From positions 310,001 through 374,000 of the forward strand of contig NZ_LT629799.1 of assembly GCF_900105785.1 (NCBI RefSeq): DNA of 64,000 nt, given 5' to 3'. The notes under the pieces are model-generated. The model did not search any database, was not told the origin of the DNA, and worked only from the letters and a program-made list of their open reading frames with translations. Position numbers and translations under genes: made by a program. The stretch comes from Microlunatus sagamiharensis. Its GTDB lineage: Bacteria > Actinomycetota > Actinomycetes > Propionibacteriales > Propionibacteriaceae. Numbering within the stretch: the first letter of the stretch is position 1; every line of letters starts with the position of its first letter. This document shows, one piece after another, positions 55,320-64,000 of this stretch.

Positions 55320-58300
55320 GTGCGAGTAGAGACGTGTGCCTACGGCGCAGACGCGCTCGACGTGCTGCGGAAGGCTGTGGCGCAGGCCAAGGCGGACGAT
55401 CCGATGCGGCGGGTCACGATCCTCGTGCCGTCGAACCTCGCCGGTGTCGTGGCCAGGAGATCACTCGCGAGCGGTCTGAGGGCTGGCCACCCGGGCGTCG
55501 CAGCGCTCGAGATCAGCACCCTCGACCGGCTTGCCGAACGCTGGGCTGCGCCTCGCATGGACCAGCGGCGGCCCATCGCACCGTCTGCGCTGGCGGGCGC
55601 CTGGCGTACCGCGCTGCGTGATAAGCCGAGTCTGTTCGCCGACGTCGCCGAGCACCCCGCCACGGTTCAGGCGCTGGTTCAGGCTTACCGCTCGCTGCGT
55701 CACGTATCGACGGCCACCCTCGACCACCTGGCGGCCACCGGTGGGCTGACCCAGGAAGTCGTCCGCCTGCAGCAGGAGGTTGCCGGCCGCCTGGAGGACG
55801 GCTGGTACGACGAGGTCGACCTGCTCACCGCCGCCACCGGTGTCGTCCCGAGCCTGGATCTCGGCGCCGTGGTGCTCTATCTCCCGCAGGACTTCACCCC
55901 GGCACGGCGGGCATTCGTCGATGCTCTCGCTACCCAGGCGGATCTCACTGTTGTCGCAGGACGCACCGGTCATTCGCGCGCTGACCAGGCTGTCCTCTGG
56001 TCAGAGGCAGGCGTGGGCGAGGTAGAGGAGCCGCCGACCGCCACCACCGTGATCAACGCGTCCGACGCCGACGACGAGATCAAGATGGTCGTGCGGCAGG
56101 TTGTCGAGCGGCTGAAGGCGACGCCTGCGCACCGTGTCGCCGTTCTGTACCCGGCTCAGAAGCCGTACGCCCGACTGCTGCACGAGCACCTGAAGGTTGC
56201 GGGGATCACCGTCAACGGGCCCGGCCCTCGGAGCGTCCGTGACCGGGCACTGTCACGGGTGGCGCTGGGCCTGCTGGGTCTGGCTGAGGGCGACGTGCCG
56301 CGTGCAGATCTGTTCCACGCGCTCGCTGGCACGCCCGTCAAGGACTTCGAGGGTAATCGGATCCCGCTGTCGCGATGGGAGCGAACCTCGCGGAGCGCTG
56401 GCGTCGTCCGTGGGGAGGACTGGACGCTGCGGCTCGATCGACTGATCGAGATCGAAGCCGCCGAGATCGCTAGCCAGGAGAGTTCCGCCGACCTGGACGA
56501 GGCGCGGATCGAGTACAGCCGGCGCGCCATCACGGCGGCGACGGGCCTGGCTGCCTTCGCGGCCGAGCTCCGCGGACGGCTGGCCCGGGCGAGCCGGATG
56601 ACGTCTTGGGCAGAGCTGGCCGGATGGGCGACGGAACTGTTCGAGACGTTGCTGGTCGGCTTCACCGACGCCGACCGCCTACCCGTTGAGGAGCAGTACG
56701 CCGCAGCGGTCCTGCGCTCGACGCTTAGCGCCGTGGCTGGTCTGGATGCCGTGGACCCGGACGCTTCGCTGACCGGGTTCCGCGAGGCTCTCGACGTCGC
56801 GCTGACCGCTGCACTGCCGCGGATCGGGCGGTTCGGTGACGGGGTCTACGTCGGACCGCTCGCCACGGCCGTCGGGCTCGACCTCGACACGGTCTTCGTT
56901 GTCGGGCTGAGCGAAGACCTGTGTCCTGGTCGGCTGCACGAGGACGCGCTGCTGCCCGACTACGTCCGGGAACTCACGGGCGGAGAGCTGCCGACGTCGC
57001 GCGACCAGGTCGACCAGCTGCACCGCCAGGTGCTCGCCGCCTTCGCCTCCGCGCCCGAGGTTGTCGCGTCGTTCCCGCGCGGAGATCTGCGGCGCTCGGC
57101 CGTCCGCCTGCCGAGCCGCTTCCTGCTGCCGACGCTGCGGCGGTTGGCGAACGACCCCGCCCTGCCGGCGACCGAGTGGGAGCGAGCGGACTACGGCGAG
57201 GCGATGGTGACCTCCGGTTCGTTTGCTGGCGAGTTGCTGACGACAGCGGCCCTGAGCAACGAGCAGGAGTGGCGTACCCGGCAGGCGGCCTCAGGTGCTG
57301 GCCTGGACGATGGCGTCATCGAAGCGGCGCGAGCGTTGCTTGATGCCCGAGCCAGCCATGTGTTTACTCGGTTCGACGGCAATCTCTCTGGGGCCGAAGG
57401 ACTGCCGAACTACGCCCTAGGGGAACTGGCCGTCTCGCCCACGGCCCTGGAGTCGTACGCCGACTGCCCGCACGCCTTCTTCGTCCGACGGCTGCTGCGG
57501 GTCGAACCGATCGAGCAGCCGGAGGACATCGTGATCATCTCTCCGGCTCAGATCGGCACGTTCATGCACGAGATGATCGATCGGCTGGTCCGTGAGGGCG
57601 GGATCGAGCTGCCCGGTCACGGCGAGCCGTGGACGCCGGCCCACTACGCCCGGCTCGAGGAGCTGGCGAGCAGCGCGGCGGAGGATCTGGAGCGGCAGGG
57701 CGTGACGGGTCATCCGCGGCTGTGGCAGGGGGAGCGGCAGCGGATCCTTGCCGACCTCGGCGCGATGCTGAAGACGGACGCCGCTTGGCGCTCCGAGCAG
57801 AAGGTACGCATCCGCGCGAGCGAGCTGAGCTTTGGGTTCGGGGACCAGCCGGCGGCGCAGGTCATCGTTCCCGGCGGGACCGTGGCCATGCGCGGCAGTG
57901 CCGACCTCGTCGACGACCGGTCCGACGGGAGCCTGGTCGTGATCGACATCAAGACCGGAGGTCCCTCCCGTTTTCTCGAGATCAACAAAGACCCCTTTGT
58001 CGGCGGTACCAAGCTGCAGCTGCCGGTCTACGCGCTCGCGGCGCGGGCCCGGTTGGGCGGACCGACCACCCCGGTCAGCGCCCACTACTGGTTCGTCCGC
58101 AAGGACCGCGGCCGCCGGATCGCCGTGGACCTCACGCCCGAGACCGAGCAGGCGTACGGCGAGGTCGTCGGCACCCTGGTCGCTGGCGTCGCGGCCGGTC
58201 TGTTCCCGCCTCGAGCGCCCGAGCAGCCCGACTTCGCCTGGGTGCAGTGCCCCTACTGCAACCCTGACGGGATGGGCTACGGCGAGCTGCGGGAGGACTG

Positions 58301-58379
58301 GCACCGCAAGCGCGGAGCGTCCGAACTACGGGAGCTGCTGGCGTTGGTCGAGCCTGCGTCCGACCAGGTGCCTTCGTGA
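55320..58379 (+). CDS. AddB-like PD-(D/E)xK nuclease/inactivated helicase
   Basis: 1019 residues, GTG start at 55320 (GGGGGCGGG upstream; the frame is open for another 70 codons without homology). The N-terminal two thirds is an AddB-type helicase-like region without a good Walker A; the nuclease is C-terminal: SADLVDDRSDGSLVVIDIKTG (about 860-882) with the Asp and DxK residues. Fe-S cysteines: ADCPHAFF (about 712) and CPYC (about 977-980); the fourth Cys known in Bacillus AddB is Gly here. It forms a helicase-nuclease with the next protein, which overlaps it (GTGA). Confidence 0.85.
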   Translation: MRVETCAYGADALDVLRKAVAQAKADDPMRRVTILVPSNLAGVVARRSLASGLRAGHPGVAALEISTLDRLAERWAAPRMDQRRPIAPSALAGAWRTALRDKPSLFADVAEHPATVQALVQAYRSLRHVSTATLDHLAATGGLTQEVVRLQQEVAGRLEDGWYDEVDLLTAATGVVPSLDLGAVVLYLPQDFTPARRAFVDALATQADLTVVAGRTGHSRADQAVLWSEAGVGEVEEPPTATTVINASDADDEIKMVVRQVVERLKATPAHRVAVLYPAQKPYARLLHEHLKVAGITVNGPGPRSVRDRALSRVALGLLGLAEGDVPRADLFHALAGTPVKDFEGNRIPLSRWERTSRSAGVVRGEDWTLRLDRLIEIEAAEIASQESSADLDEARIEYSRRAITAATGLAAFAAELRGRLARASRMTSWAELAGWATELFETLLVGFTDADRLPVEEQYAAAVLRSTLSAVAGLDAVDPDASLTGFREALDVALTAALPRIGRFGDGVYVGPLATAVGLDLDTVFVVGLSEDLCPGRLHEDALLPDYVRELTGGELPTSRDQVDQLHRQVLAAFASAPEVVASFPRGDLRRSAVRLPSRFLLPTLRRLANDPALPATEWERADYGEAMVTSGSFAGELLTTAALSNEQEWRTRQAASGAGLDDGVIEAARALLDARASHVFTRFDGNLSGAEGLPNYALGELAVSPTALESYADCPHAFFVRRLLRVEPIEQPEDIVIISPAQIGTFMHEMIDRLVREGGIELPGHGEPWTPAHYARLEELASSAAEDLERQGVTGHPRLWQGERQRILADLGAMLKTDAAWRSEQKVRIRASELSFGFGDQPAAQVIVPGGTVAMRGSADLVDDRSDGSLVVIDIKTGGPSRFLEINKDPFVGGTKLQLPVYALAARARLGGPTTPVSAHYWFVRKDRGRRIAVDLTPETEQAYGEVVGTLVAGVAAGLFPPRAPEQPDFAWVQCPYCNPDGMGYGELREDWHRKRGASELRELLALVEPASDQVPS

Positions 58380-61300
58380 CCGCGCCTCTGGCGGACGCCA
58401 GCGCCCGGCAGCGTGTGTGCACCGAGACCGGGTCGACCCTGTTCGTCAACGCTGGTGCGGGTTCGGGCAAGACGTCGGCGCTGGTCGACCGGGTGCTCCG
58501 GCTCGTGCTGCATGACCACGTCCCGCTGCGCCACGTCGCGGCGGTGACCTTCACCGACAAGGCGGGCGCCGAGCTGCGGGACCGGCTCCGGGTGGCGTTC
58601 GAGCGAGCCGTGATGCAGGGCGACGGCACGGAGGAAGCAGCACGCGAGGCGCTCGACGACCTCGACCCGGCGCCGATCGGAACATTGCACGCGTTCGCAC
58701 AGCGGCTGCTCTCCGAGCACCCCATCGAGGCCCGGCTCCCTCCTCAGATCGAGGTGCTGGACGAGATCGGGTCGGCCGTCGCGTTCGAGGACCGCTGGTC
58801 GGGGATCCGCGGCGAGCTGCTGGACGACGAGACGATGGCGCAACCGCTGCTGCTGGGGATGGCCGTCGGCGTCACCCTTGACCAGCTGCGCTCGCTGGCG
58901 CTCCTGCTGGGCAACGACTGGGACCTGCTCGAGGAACGCATTCTGCGCGCACCCGTAGAGGAGGTCGCGGCACCCGACCTGACGGACTTTCGCCGCAAGG
59001 CCGAGGTCGTTCTCGACCTGCGAGAGCAGTGCCGAAACGACAGCGACAAGCTGCTGCCGAAGTTGGGCGACCTCGCTGCTCAGCTGGCACAAATTGAGGC
59101 GGCGCCGGATGCCGAGACCGCGTTGATGGTGCTGCGGGAGACGAGCGAACTCAAGCCGACCCTAGGGCAGGCAAAGAACTGGTCCGTTCCGGTCGCTGGT
59201 GTGCGTGCTGAGCTAGGCGAGGTTGTGAGCGAGGCGACGCTAATCCTGAGTCGGGTCCGAGACGCTTGCTTGCGCAGGCTGGCCGAGTGGCTTGCGGTCC
59301 GAGTCCTAGCGGCCGCCGAAACGCGACGGGCCGAGAGCCGCCTGGAGTTCCACGACCTGCTCGTGCTGGCCCGGGACCTTCTCCGCTCCAGCCCGGCGGC
59401 GCGCCGTGGGCTGCACCAGCGCTACCAGCGGCTGCTTCTAGACGAGTTCCAGGACACCGACCCCATCCAGATCGAGCTGGCCGTACGTATCGCCGCTGGC
59501 GAGACGGCGGACGCGGAGGACTGGCACGACATCCCCGTGCCGCCCGGTCGCCTGTTCGTGGTCGGCGATCCCAAGCAGTCGATCTACCGCTTCCGGCGGG
59601 CCTCCATCGCCACCTACCTCGATGCCGCGCAGCACCTCGGCGAGGAGGTCAGCCTGACCACGAACTTCCGCAGCGTCGCGCCGGTGCTCGACTGGGTGAA
59701 CACGGTGTTTGGCAACCTGATCCAGGCGGTCGACGGCGGTCAGCCGCCGTACGCCGCCCTGGACCAGCACCGTCAGCAGTGGGAGCGTGGGCCGGGCGTC
59801 ACCGTGCTCGGTCGAGACGTGCACCTGGACCTTCCCTCGCGCGGTGGGGCCGACGAGCTCCGCGCCCGCGAGGCGGCGGACGTGGCGGCGGTCGTGCAGC
59901 ATGCGCTGGTCGACGGCTGGCAGGTGACGGATCCGGTGACCAAGGAGCTGCGCGCAGCGCGGCCCGATGACATCGCAGTCCTGGTGCCGGCGCGTACATC
60001 GTTGCCGTTCCTGGAGGACGCGTTCACCGCCGGAGGGGTCGAGTACCGGGCGGAATCGAGTTCGCTGGTCTACCAGGCCGACGAGGTACGCAGCCTCTTG
60101 GCGTGCGCCCGCGCAGTCGCGGATCCCACGGACCAGCTGGCGCTCGTCCAGGTGCTGCGATCGTCGCTGTTCGGTTGCGGCGACGACGACCTGTGGCGCT
60201 GGAAGCATGCGGGGGGTGCGCTGAACCTGTACGCCGAGCTCGAGGACGAGGCGCTGTCGGCCGGGCCGGTGGGGACAGCGTTCCGCTACCTCAAGCGGCT
60301 GTCGTTCGACGCCCGGGCGATGCTGCCCAGCGAGCTGCTGGCGACCGTGGTCGCCGACCGCCGGATGTGGGAGGTGGCGGCCGGTCGCTCCCGGTCGCGA
60401 GACGCATGGCGCCGGCTCCGGTTCATCGTCGACCAGGCGCGGGCGTGGTCGGAAGTCGCGGCCGGTGGCGGCCTCCGGGAGTACGTCGCGTGGGCGTCCC
60501 ACCAAGGTCAGGAGACACGCCGCGTCGCCGAGGCCGTGCTGCCGGAGAAGGACGCGGATGCCGTACGGATCATGACGATCCACGCGGCCAAGGGGCTCGA
60601 GTTCCCGATCGTGGTGCTGTCGGGGATGACGGCGCAGCAAAACCGGAGGCGCGGCGTGCAGCTGCTGTGGCCGCCCGAGGGCGGCTACGCGGTCAAGCTG
60701 TCCAAGGACGTGCAGGCCGGGGACTTCGACGCTGCTGCGCCGGTCGACGAGCAGATGGACCGGCTGGAGAAGCGACGGCTGCTCTACGTGGCCGCTACCC
60801 GCGCCCGAGACCACCTCGTGGTGTCGCTGCACCGGAAGGAGAAGGGCCCTGAGACGGCTGCTTCGCTTCTCGCGGAGGCCGGTGCCGGTACGGCGGCCCG
60901 GGCGGTCCCCTTCGAGCCGCCGGCAGCGGCGTCGCCGATGCCGAATCGGCCCGTGGCTACGGTCAGCCCGCCGCCAGAGTTCGACGAGTGGTGGCGAGGC
61001 GTGCTGTTGGCGCGCCGGTCCAGCGAGCGGCCGTCCGCCCAGAGCGCGTCCGGGCTGGAGGGCACCGAACCCGAGGTCGTCCTGGCTGCCTCGCCGCCTC
61101 CGGCGGGGTCGGCCAAGGGTGCTCGTGACCTGGAGCTGCCACCCTGGACCAAAGGTCGCTACGGGTCGGCCGTCGGACGGGCGGTCCACGCTGTGCTCCA
61201 GGTGGTGGCGCTCGACTCCTCCGACTCGGACATCGGTGTCGACCGAGCCGTCGCCGCTCAGTGCGTGGCGGAGGGTCTCCTCGGGCAGGAGCCGCTGGTC

Positions 61301-61636
61301 CGCGGTCTCGTGGGCTCAGCCCTGGCCTCGCCGCTGGTGCAACGGGCTGCGGCCCGGGAGCACTGGCGCGAGCAGTACGTGGGAACGCTGCAGGACGACG
61401 GAACTGTCCTTGAGGGCTACATCGACCTGGTCTTCCGCGATGACGACGCCACCCTGGTCGTCGTCGACTACAAGACCGACGCCATCCCCGCTGGCGCTCT
61501 CGCGTCCCGGGTGACCTATTACCGGCCGCAGATGGAGGCCTACGTCCAGTGCCTGACCGCGGCGACAGGGGCGACGGTGCGCGCCGAGCTGCTGTTCCTG
61601 CACCCCTCCGTCTCGGCAACTGCTGTTCCCGTCTGA
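58376..61636 (+). CDS. AddA-like UvrD/Rep helicase with C-terminal nuclease
   Basis: 1086 residues. SF1 helicase motifs: I NAGAGSGKTSAL (25-36), II LLLDEFQDTDPIQ (about 354), III GDPKQSIYRFRRA, V MTIHAAKGLEFPIVVLSG and VI YVAATRARDHL. The C-terminal RecB-type nuclease YIDLVFRDDDATLVVVDYKTD is at about 1016-1040 (D...DxK). It unwinds and degrades DNA ends. Partner of the AddB-like protein, in an accessory island rather than a housekeeping context; a defence function is inferred. Confidence 0.9.
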   Translation: MTAPLADASARQRVCTETGSTLFVNAGAGSGKTSALVDRVLRLVLHDHVPLRHVAAVTFTDKAGAELRDRLRVAFERAVMQGDGTEEAAREALDDLDPAPIGTLHAFAQRLLSEHPIEARLPPQIEVLDEIGSAVAFEDRWSGIRGELLDDETMAQPLLLGMAVGVTLDQLRSLALLLGNDWDLLEERILRAPVEEVAAPDLTDFRRKAEVVLDLREQCRNDSDKLLPKLGDLAAQLAQIEAAPDAETALMVLRETSELKPTLGQAKNWSVPVAGVRAELGEVVSEATLILSRVRDACLRRLAEWLAVRVLAAAETRRAESRLEFHDLLVLARDLLRSSPAARRGLHQRYQRLLLDEFQDTDPIQIELAVRIAAGETADAEDWHDIPVPPGRLFVVGDPKQSIYRFRRASIATYLDAAQHLGEEVSLTTNFRSVAPVLDWVNTVFGNLIQAVDGGQPPYAALDQHRQQWERGPGVTVLGRDVHLDLPSRGGADELRAREAADVAAVVQHALVDGWQVTDPVTKELRAARPDDIAVLVPARTSLPFLEDAFTAGGVEYRAESSSLVYQADEVRSLLACARAVADPTDQLALVQVLRSSLFGCGDDDLWRWKHAGGALNLYAELEDEALSAGPVGTAFRYLKRLSFDARAMLPSELLATVVADRRMWEVAAGRSRSRDAWRRLRFIVDQARAWSEVAAGGGLREYVAWASHQGQETRRVAEAVLPEKDADAVRIMTIHAAKGLEFPIVVLSGMTAQQNRRRGVQLLWPPEGGYAVKLSKDVQAGDFDAAAPVDEQMDRLEKRRLLYVAATRARDHLVVSLHRKEKGPETAASLLAEAGAGTAARAVPFEPPAAASPMPNRPVATVSPPPEFDEWWRGVLLARRSSERPSAQSASGLEGTEPEVVLAASPPPAGSAKGARDLELPPWTKGRYGSAVGRAVHAVLQVVALDSSDSDIGVDRAVAAQCVAEGLLGQEPLVRGLVGSALASPLVQRAAAREHWREQYVGTLQDDGTVLEGYIDLVFRDDDATLVVVDYKTDAIPAGALASRVTYYRPQMEAYVQCLTAATGATVRAELLFLHPSVSATAVPV

Positions 61637-61637
61637 C

Positions 61638-62153
61638 GTGACAGCCCACGAGCCCACCTGGACGTACGGCGGGCTCTACGATGCGAGTTCGCGCGAGCCC
61701 TACCCCCGAGGACGCATGCCGTACAACACGATCGTCCGCAACGAGCCTTACGACGTCACGCCAGCGATGGAGGCGGCTCGGCTGAGTGCCCTCCGCGCCG
61801 TGCAGAAGCTGCTCGAGCCGGAACGAGGGCTGAGCGTCGCCCACCAGCGCGAGCTCTTGAGCGTCAGCCTCTGGAAGTGGACCGAGGCGGCCGGGGTGGC
61901 GCCTCACCCGAAGTTCAACGTCCGTTACGCGACGCCAGCGGCGCTCGACCAGGCAACTCCTGCGAAGGTCAACCACGAGCACGTCTGGCCGCGGAAGTGG
62001 ATCATCGACCGGCTGCTCGAGTCCGGGAAGGTGTGGGCGGAGGACGACCTTCGCCGGTTCCTCGAGGAGCGCGGGGTCGCGTGCATCGTCACCGTCGAGG
62101 AGCACGCGAAGCTCGGTGTCCTCGGAGCTGGCGCGGAGGGCTGGGCGCGCTAG
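61638..62153 (+). CDS. Small protein with HNH-like motif
   Basis: 171 residues, GTG start one base after the AddA-like stop. The motif VNHEHVWPRKWIIDRLLESG (about 112-131) resembles the His-rich core of HNH nucleases, and EHAKLGVLG near the end could supply the last ligand. Similar lines occur in HNH restriction nucleases. Other parts have no recognised match. It is in the AddAB-like operon and could be its effector or a regulator; confidence in nuclease activity is low. Confidence 0.6.
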   Translation: MTAHEPTWTYGGLYDASSREPYPRGRMPYNTIVRNEPYDVTPAMEAARLSALRAVQKLLEPERGLSVAHQRELLSVSLWKWTEAAGVAPHPKFNVRYATPAALDQATPAKVNHEHVWPRKWIIDRLLESGKVWAEDDLRRFLEERGVACIVTVEEHAKLGVLGAGAEGWAR

Positions 62154-62171
62154 GCCAGCGCCGGGCTGCGC

Positions 62172-62738
62172 GTGCGCGACCTTGCCGGCGACGGATTCCT
62201 CGATCTGGACCAGCCGAACGCCTCGGTCGCCGTGACCGAGCCGGCGCTCACGGCGGTTGAGAAGTCAGTTGTGCTCGAGCCGGGGGAGGAGCTGGCGGCA
62301 GCCTCCTCGGAGGAGCCGGGCCTGTCCGTTGGTCAGGCGTTCGACAGGTTCAGCGGCACCTGTGCGCCGCTGCTCAAGCGCCTCCTGGAGACGGCTGACC
62401 TCGCCGGTGGCGTCGGCCTCGTGGGAAGCACCAAGCGCATGGACGCTTCGGTCGGTGCCTACGTCCGGGTGCATGACGCCACGCTTCCCGAGCAGACTCG
62501 CGCCGTCGCGTTCGTGCATTGGTCCGGGAAGGTGTCGCTGGGGCTGTCCTTCGACGAGCTGCCGGACGAGCTCACGCGTCGGTCAGAGGTTCACGCCCAG
62601 TCCCACAAGACGTACGGCGTCTCGTGCAAGGTCAGCGACGAAGCCTCGCTAGCGACTGCCGAGGAGCTGGTCGCCCTGGCGTTCGAGAAGGTGCGGGCAG
62701 ACTTCGGCCCGGTCGACGAGGACGTGGACGAATCGTGA
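62172..62738 (+). CDS. Unknown protein of the AddAB-like operon
   Basis: 188 residues, GTG start at 62172. No family is recognised. The N-terminus is acidic (EPGEELAAASSEEPG), followed by GQAFDRFSGTCAPLLKRLLE and a beta-rich middle (VGAYVRVHDATLPEQTRAVA). Stop overlaps the start of the SIR2 gene, so it is translationally coupled to it. Possible partner or inhibitor of the SIR2 protein, by position only. Confidence 0.6.
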   Translation: MRDLAGDGFLDLDQPNASVAVTEPALTAVEKSVVLEPGEELAAASSEEPGLSVGQAFDRFSGTCAPLLKRLLETADLAGGVGLVGSTKRMDASVGAYVRVHDATLPEQTRAVAFVHWSGKVSLGLSFDELPDELTRRSEVHAQSHKTYGVSCKVSDEASLATAEELVALAFEKVRADFGPVDEDVDES

Positions 62739-64000
62739 GCACGACGTTGGGACACGTCTTCGTCATCCAGAGCACGATCGGCAAGGTCGTCGCCGACGCG
62801 GCCATCGTTTCCACGGACAGCGTGTTCAAGGTCGAGAACCACTGGCGAGCCGCCCTCAGTGCTGGCGATTCGGATCGTCTCAAAGACCACCAGCCCGACG
62901 CCTGGGCGGATCGGGGCTGGGGACGAAGCAGCAAGGCGTCGTCCAACGTGTGGTTCGTCGACGTCACCGCAGCCAGAACCGGTGGCGGGGACGCCTTCGG
63001 GCGTCTGCGGCGAGCGCTGGACGACATCGCCTCGACGGGCTTGACGAGCACGATCCCCGGTCGCCCGCTACCCCTTGTCGTCCTCCCCGTCATTGGGACC
63101 AAGGGCGGTGGGTTCGACCGTCAGCGAGGTGGCCAGGTCAAGCGGCTGCTCGACACCTGTCGGACCTTCGTGGCCGATCACGCGATCGACATCGCTATCG
63201 TGACGCAGAACGACGCCACCTTGGCCGCCCTGCAGTACCGGCGGCTCGAGCAGCAACAGGACTTCTTCGGCGAGGTCGACCTGAAGCGCCCGGCGTCGAT
63301 CGGGAAGCAGGCTCGCGAAGGGTCGCTGGCGCTGTTCATCGGCGCCGGGACCAGCATGCCGGCGGGAGCGCCGTCGTGGGACGGTCTTCTACAGGCACTG
63401 CTGCAGAAGACCAGCTTCGGTGCGGATGTACGGGCGGGGTTCGCTGACCTTTCAGCTCTCGATCAAGCTCAGCTGTTGCACACGAATCTCGGCGACGACA
63501 TGGGTGCAGAGATCAAGGAGCGGGTCGAGAAGCTGGTCCCGGCCCTTGCTCATGCGCTGCTCGCGAACCTGCGGTGCGAGCAGGCCGTGACGACGAACTA
63601 CGACCACCTCTACGAGCAGGCGATCGCTGCGACCGGCGCGCAGGCAGCGACGATCCTTCCGACCCAGGTCCCTCCGTCAGAGGGGCGCTGGTTGCTCAAG
63701 CTCCACGGCGACATTACAGACCCGAAGAGCATCGTGCTGACGCGGGCGCAGTTCGTCGACTTCGCCTCGGCGTCCGGTCCGGCCGGTGCAGTCGTGCAAG
63801 CGATCCTTCTGACCAAGCATCTGCTTATCGTCGGCGCGTCGATGAACGACGACAACGTGCTCCGCCTCATCTACGAGGTCGCCGCCTATCGGGAGCGGGT
63901 GTTCAACCGGCCCGACAAGCCGGAGGCTGCCGGCGGAGCCGCGCAGACCGGCTCCCACAGGTTCGGCACGATCCTTTCTCTGACTGACGACGCCGCCCGG
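62735..64000 (+). CDS. SIR2-domain protein with macro-like N-terminus (3' end cut by window edge)
   Basis: 422 codons visible, frame open to the edge. Residues 1-190 look macro-like: VFVIQSTIGKVVADAAIVST and VVLPVIGTKGGGFDRQRGGQ. Residues about 195-400 are a SIR2-type NAD-binding domain: LALFIGAGTSMPAGAP, TTNYDHLYEQA, LLKLHGDITDPKSIVLTRA and LLIVGASMNDDN. SIR2 domains in defence systems deplete NAD+ on phage infection. GTG start overlaps the upstream stop. The macro assignment is tentative and no catalytic residue can be fixed. Confidence 0.8.
   Translation, partial: MSTTLGHVFVIQSTIGKVVADAAIVSTDSVFKVENHWRAALSAGDSDRLKDHQPDAWADRGWGRSSKASSNVWFVDVTAARTGGGDAFGRLRRALDDIASTGLTSTIPGRPLPLVVLPVIGTKGGGFDRQRGGQVKRLLDTCRTFVADHAIDIAIVTQNDATLAALQYRRLEQQQDFFGEVDLKRPASIGKQAREGSLALFIGAGTSMPAGAPSWDGLLQALLQKTSFGADVRAGFADLSALDQAQLLHTNLGDDMGAEIKERVEKLVPALAHALLANLRCEQAVTTNYDHLYEQAIAATGAQAATILPTQVPPSEGRWLLKLHGDITDPKSIVLTRAQFVDFASASGPAGAVVQAILLTKHLLIVGASMNDDNVLRLIYEVAAYRERVFNRPDKPEAAGGAAQTGSHRFGTILSLTDDAAR

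Noticed and set aside
59482-59489. TACGTATC-like match to the ATACGTAT operator inside the AddA-like gene
   Set aside because: Not an exact copy (GTACGTAT) and within coding sequence.

Overview
This window is chromosomal DNA of a high-GC Gram-positive bacterium. It has GC-rich third codon positions, many GTG starts, 4-bp ATGA/GTGA gene overlaps and leaderless promoters. It carries the decaprenyl-phosphate-arabinose precursor genes (UbiA-like transferase, dprE1, dprE2), which points to an arabinan-making actinobacterium. A member of Propionibacteriales/Nocardioidaceae or a relative is my best guess; that placement is inference.

Layout. (1) 1-8.8 kb: oligopeptide-type ABC transporter (ATPase cut by the left edge, two permeases, binding lipoprotein) on the minus strand. 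It is divergent from an in-frame ketopantoate reductase-amidase fusion, an SDR and an alpha/beta hydrolase, and is closed by a GntR/FCD regulator. This looks like an uptake and degradation unit for an amide or peptide-like compound. (2) 9-18 kb: housekeeping DNA. It holds the UbiA-dprE1-dprE2-rhomboid-like operon, two lipoproteins, Dps, an Orn/Lys/Arg decarboxylase, a DUF309 protein and a TIGR03085-like protein. (3) 17.7-40.6 kb: a large catabolic region. It has two HisD-family dehydrogenases, two carbon-nitrogen hydrolases (one frameshifted), two sugar-type ABC importers without their own ATPase, a DasR-like regulator beside an amino-sugar-type operon (NagB-like, GH4, BadF/NAGK-like kinase), an SDR-HpcH/HpaI aldolase pair, a LacI regulator, a SnoaL-like protein and a bicupin. 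A palindrome, ATACGTAT, lies at three promoters (one near-copy at a fourth) and suggests one regulon, probably under the LacI protein. REP-like repeats are scattered between genes here.

(4) 40.6-64 kb: a defence/accessory island with visibly lower GC. In order it holds: a frameshifted DUF262/DUF1524 (GmrSD-like) gene; an unknown 459-residue protein; a decayed ISL3-family transposase; a 9-bp tandem repeat; a five-gene minus-strand operon (excisionase-like HTH, SNF2-type helicase, DUF4391 protein, type III Mod, type III Res); and a divergent plus-strand operon. The divergent operon has an AddB-like nuclease, an AddA-like UvrD helicase-nuclease, an HNH-like small protein, an unknown protein and a SIR2 protein with a possible macro-like N-terminus, cut by the right edge.

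No rRNA, tRNA or CRISPR array was seen. Two genes (17.7 kb and 42.3 kb) are broken by apparent single-base indels; raw-read checking would tell mutation from sequencing error. The least described parts are the helicase-DUF4391-Mod-Res operon with its divergent AddAB-like/SIR2 partner operon, and the ATACGTAT regulon around the HisD-type dehydrogenases.
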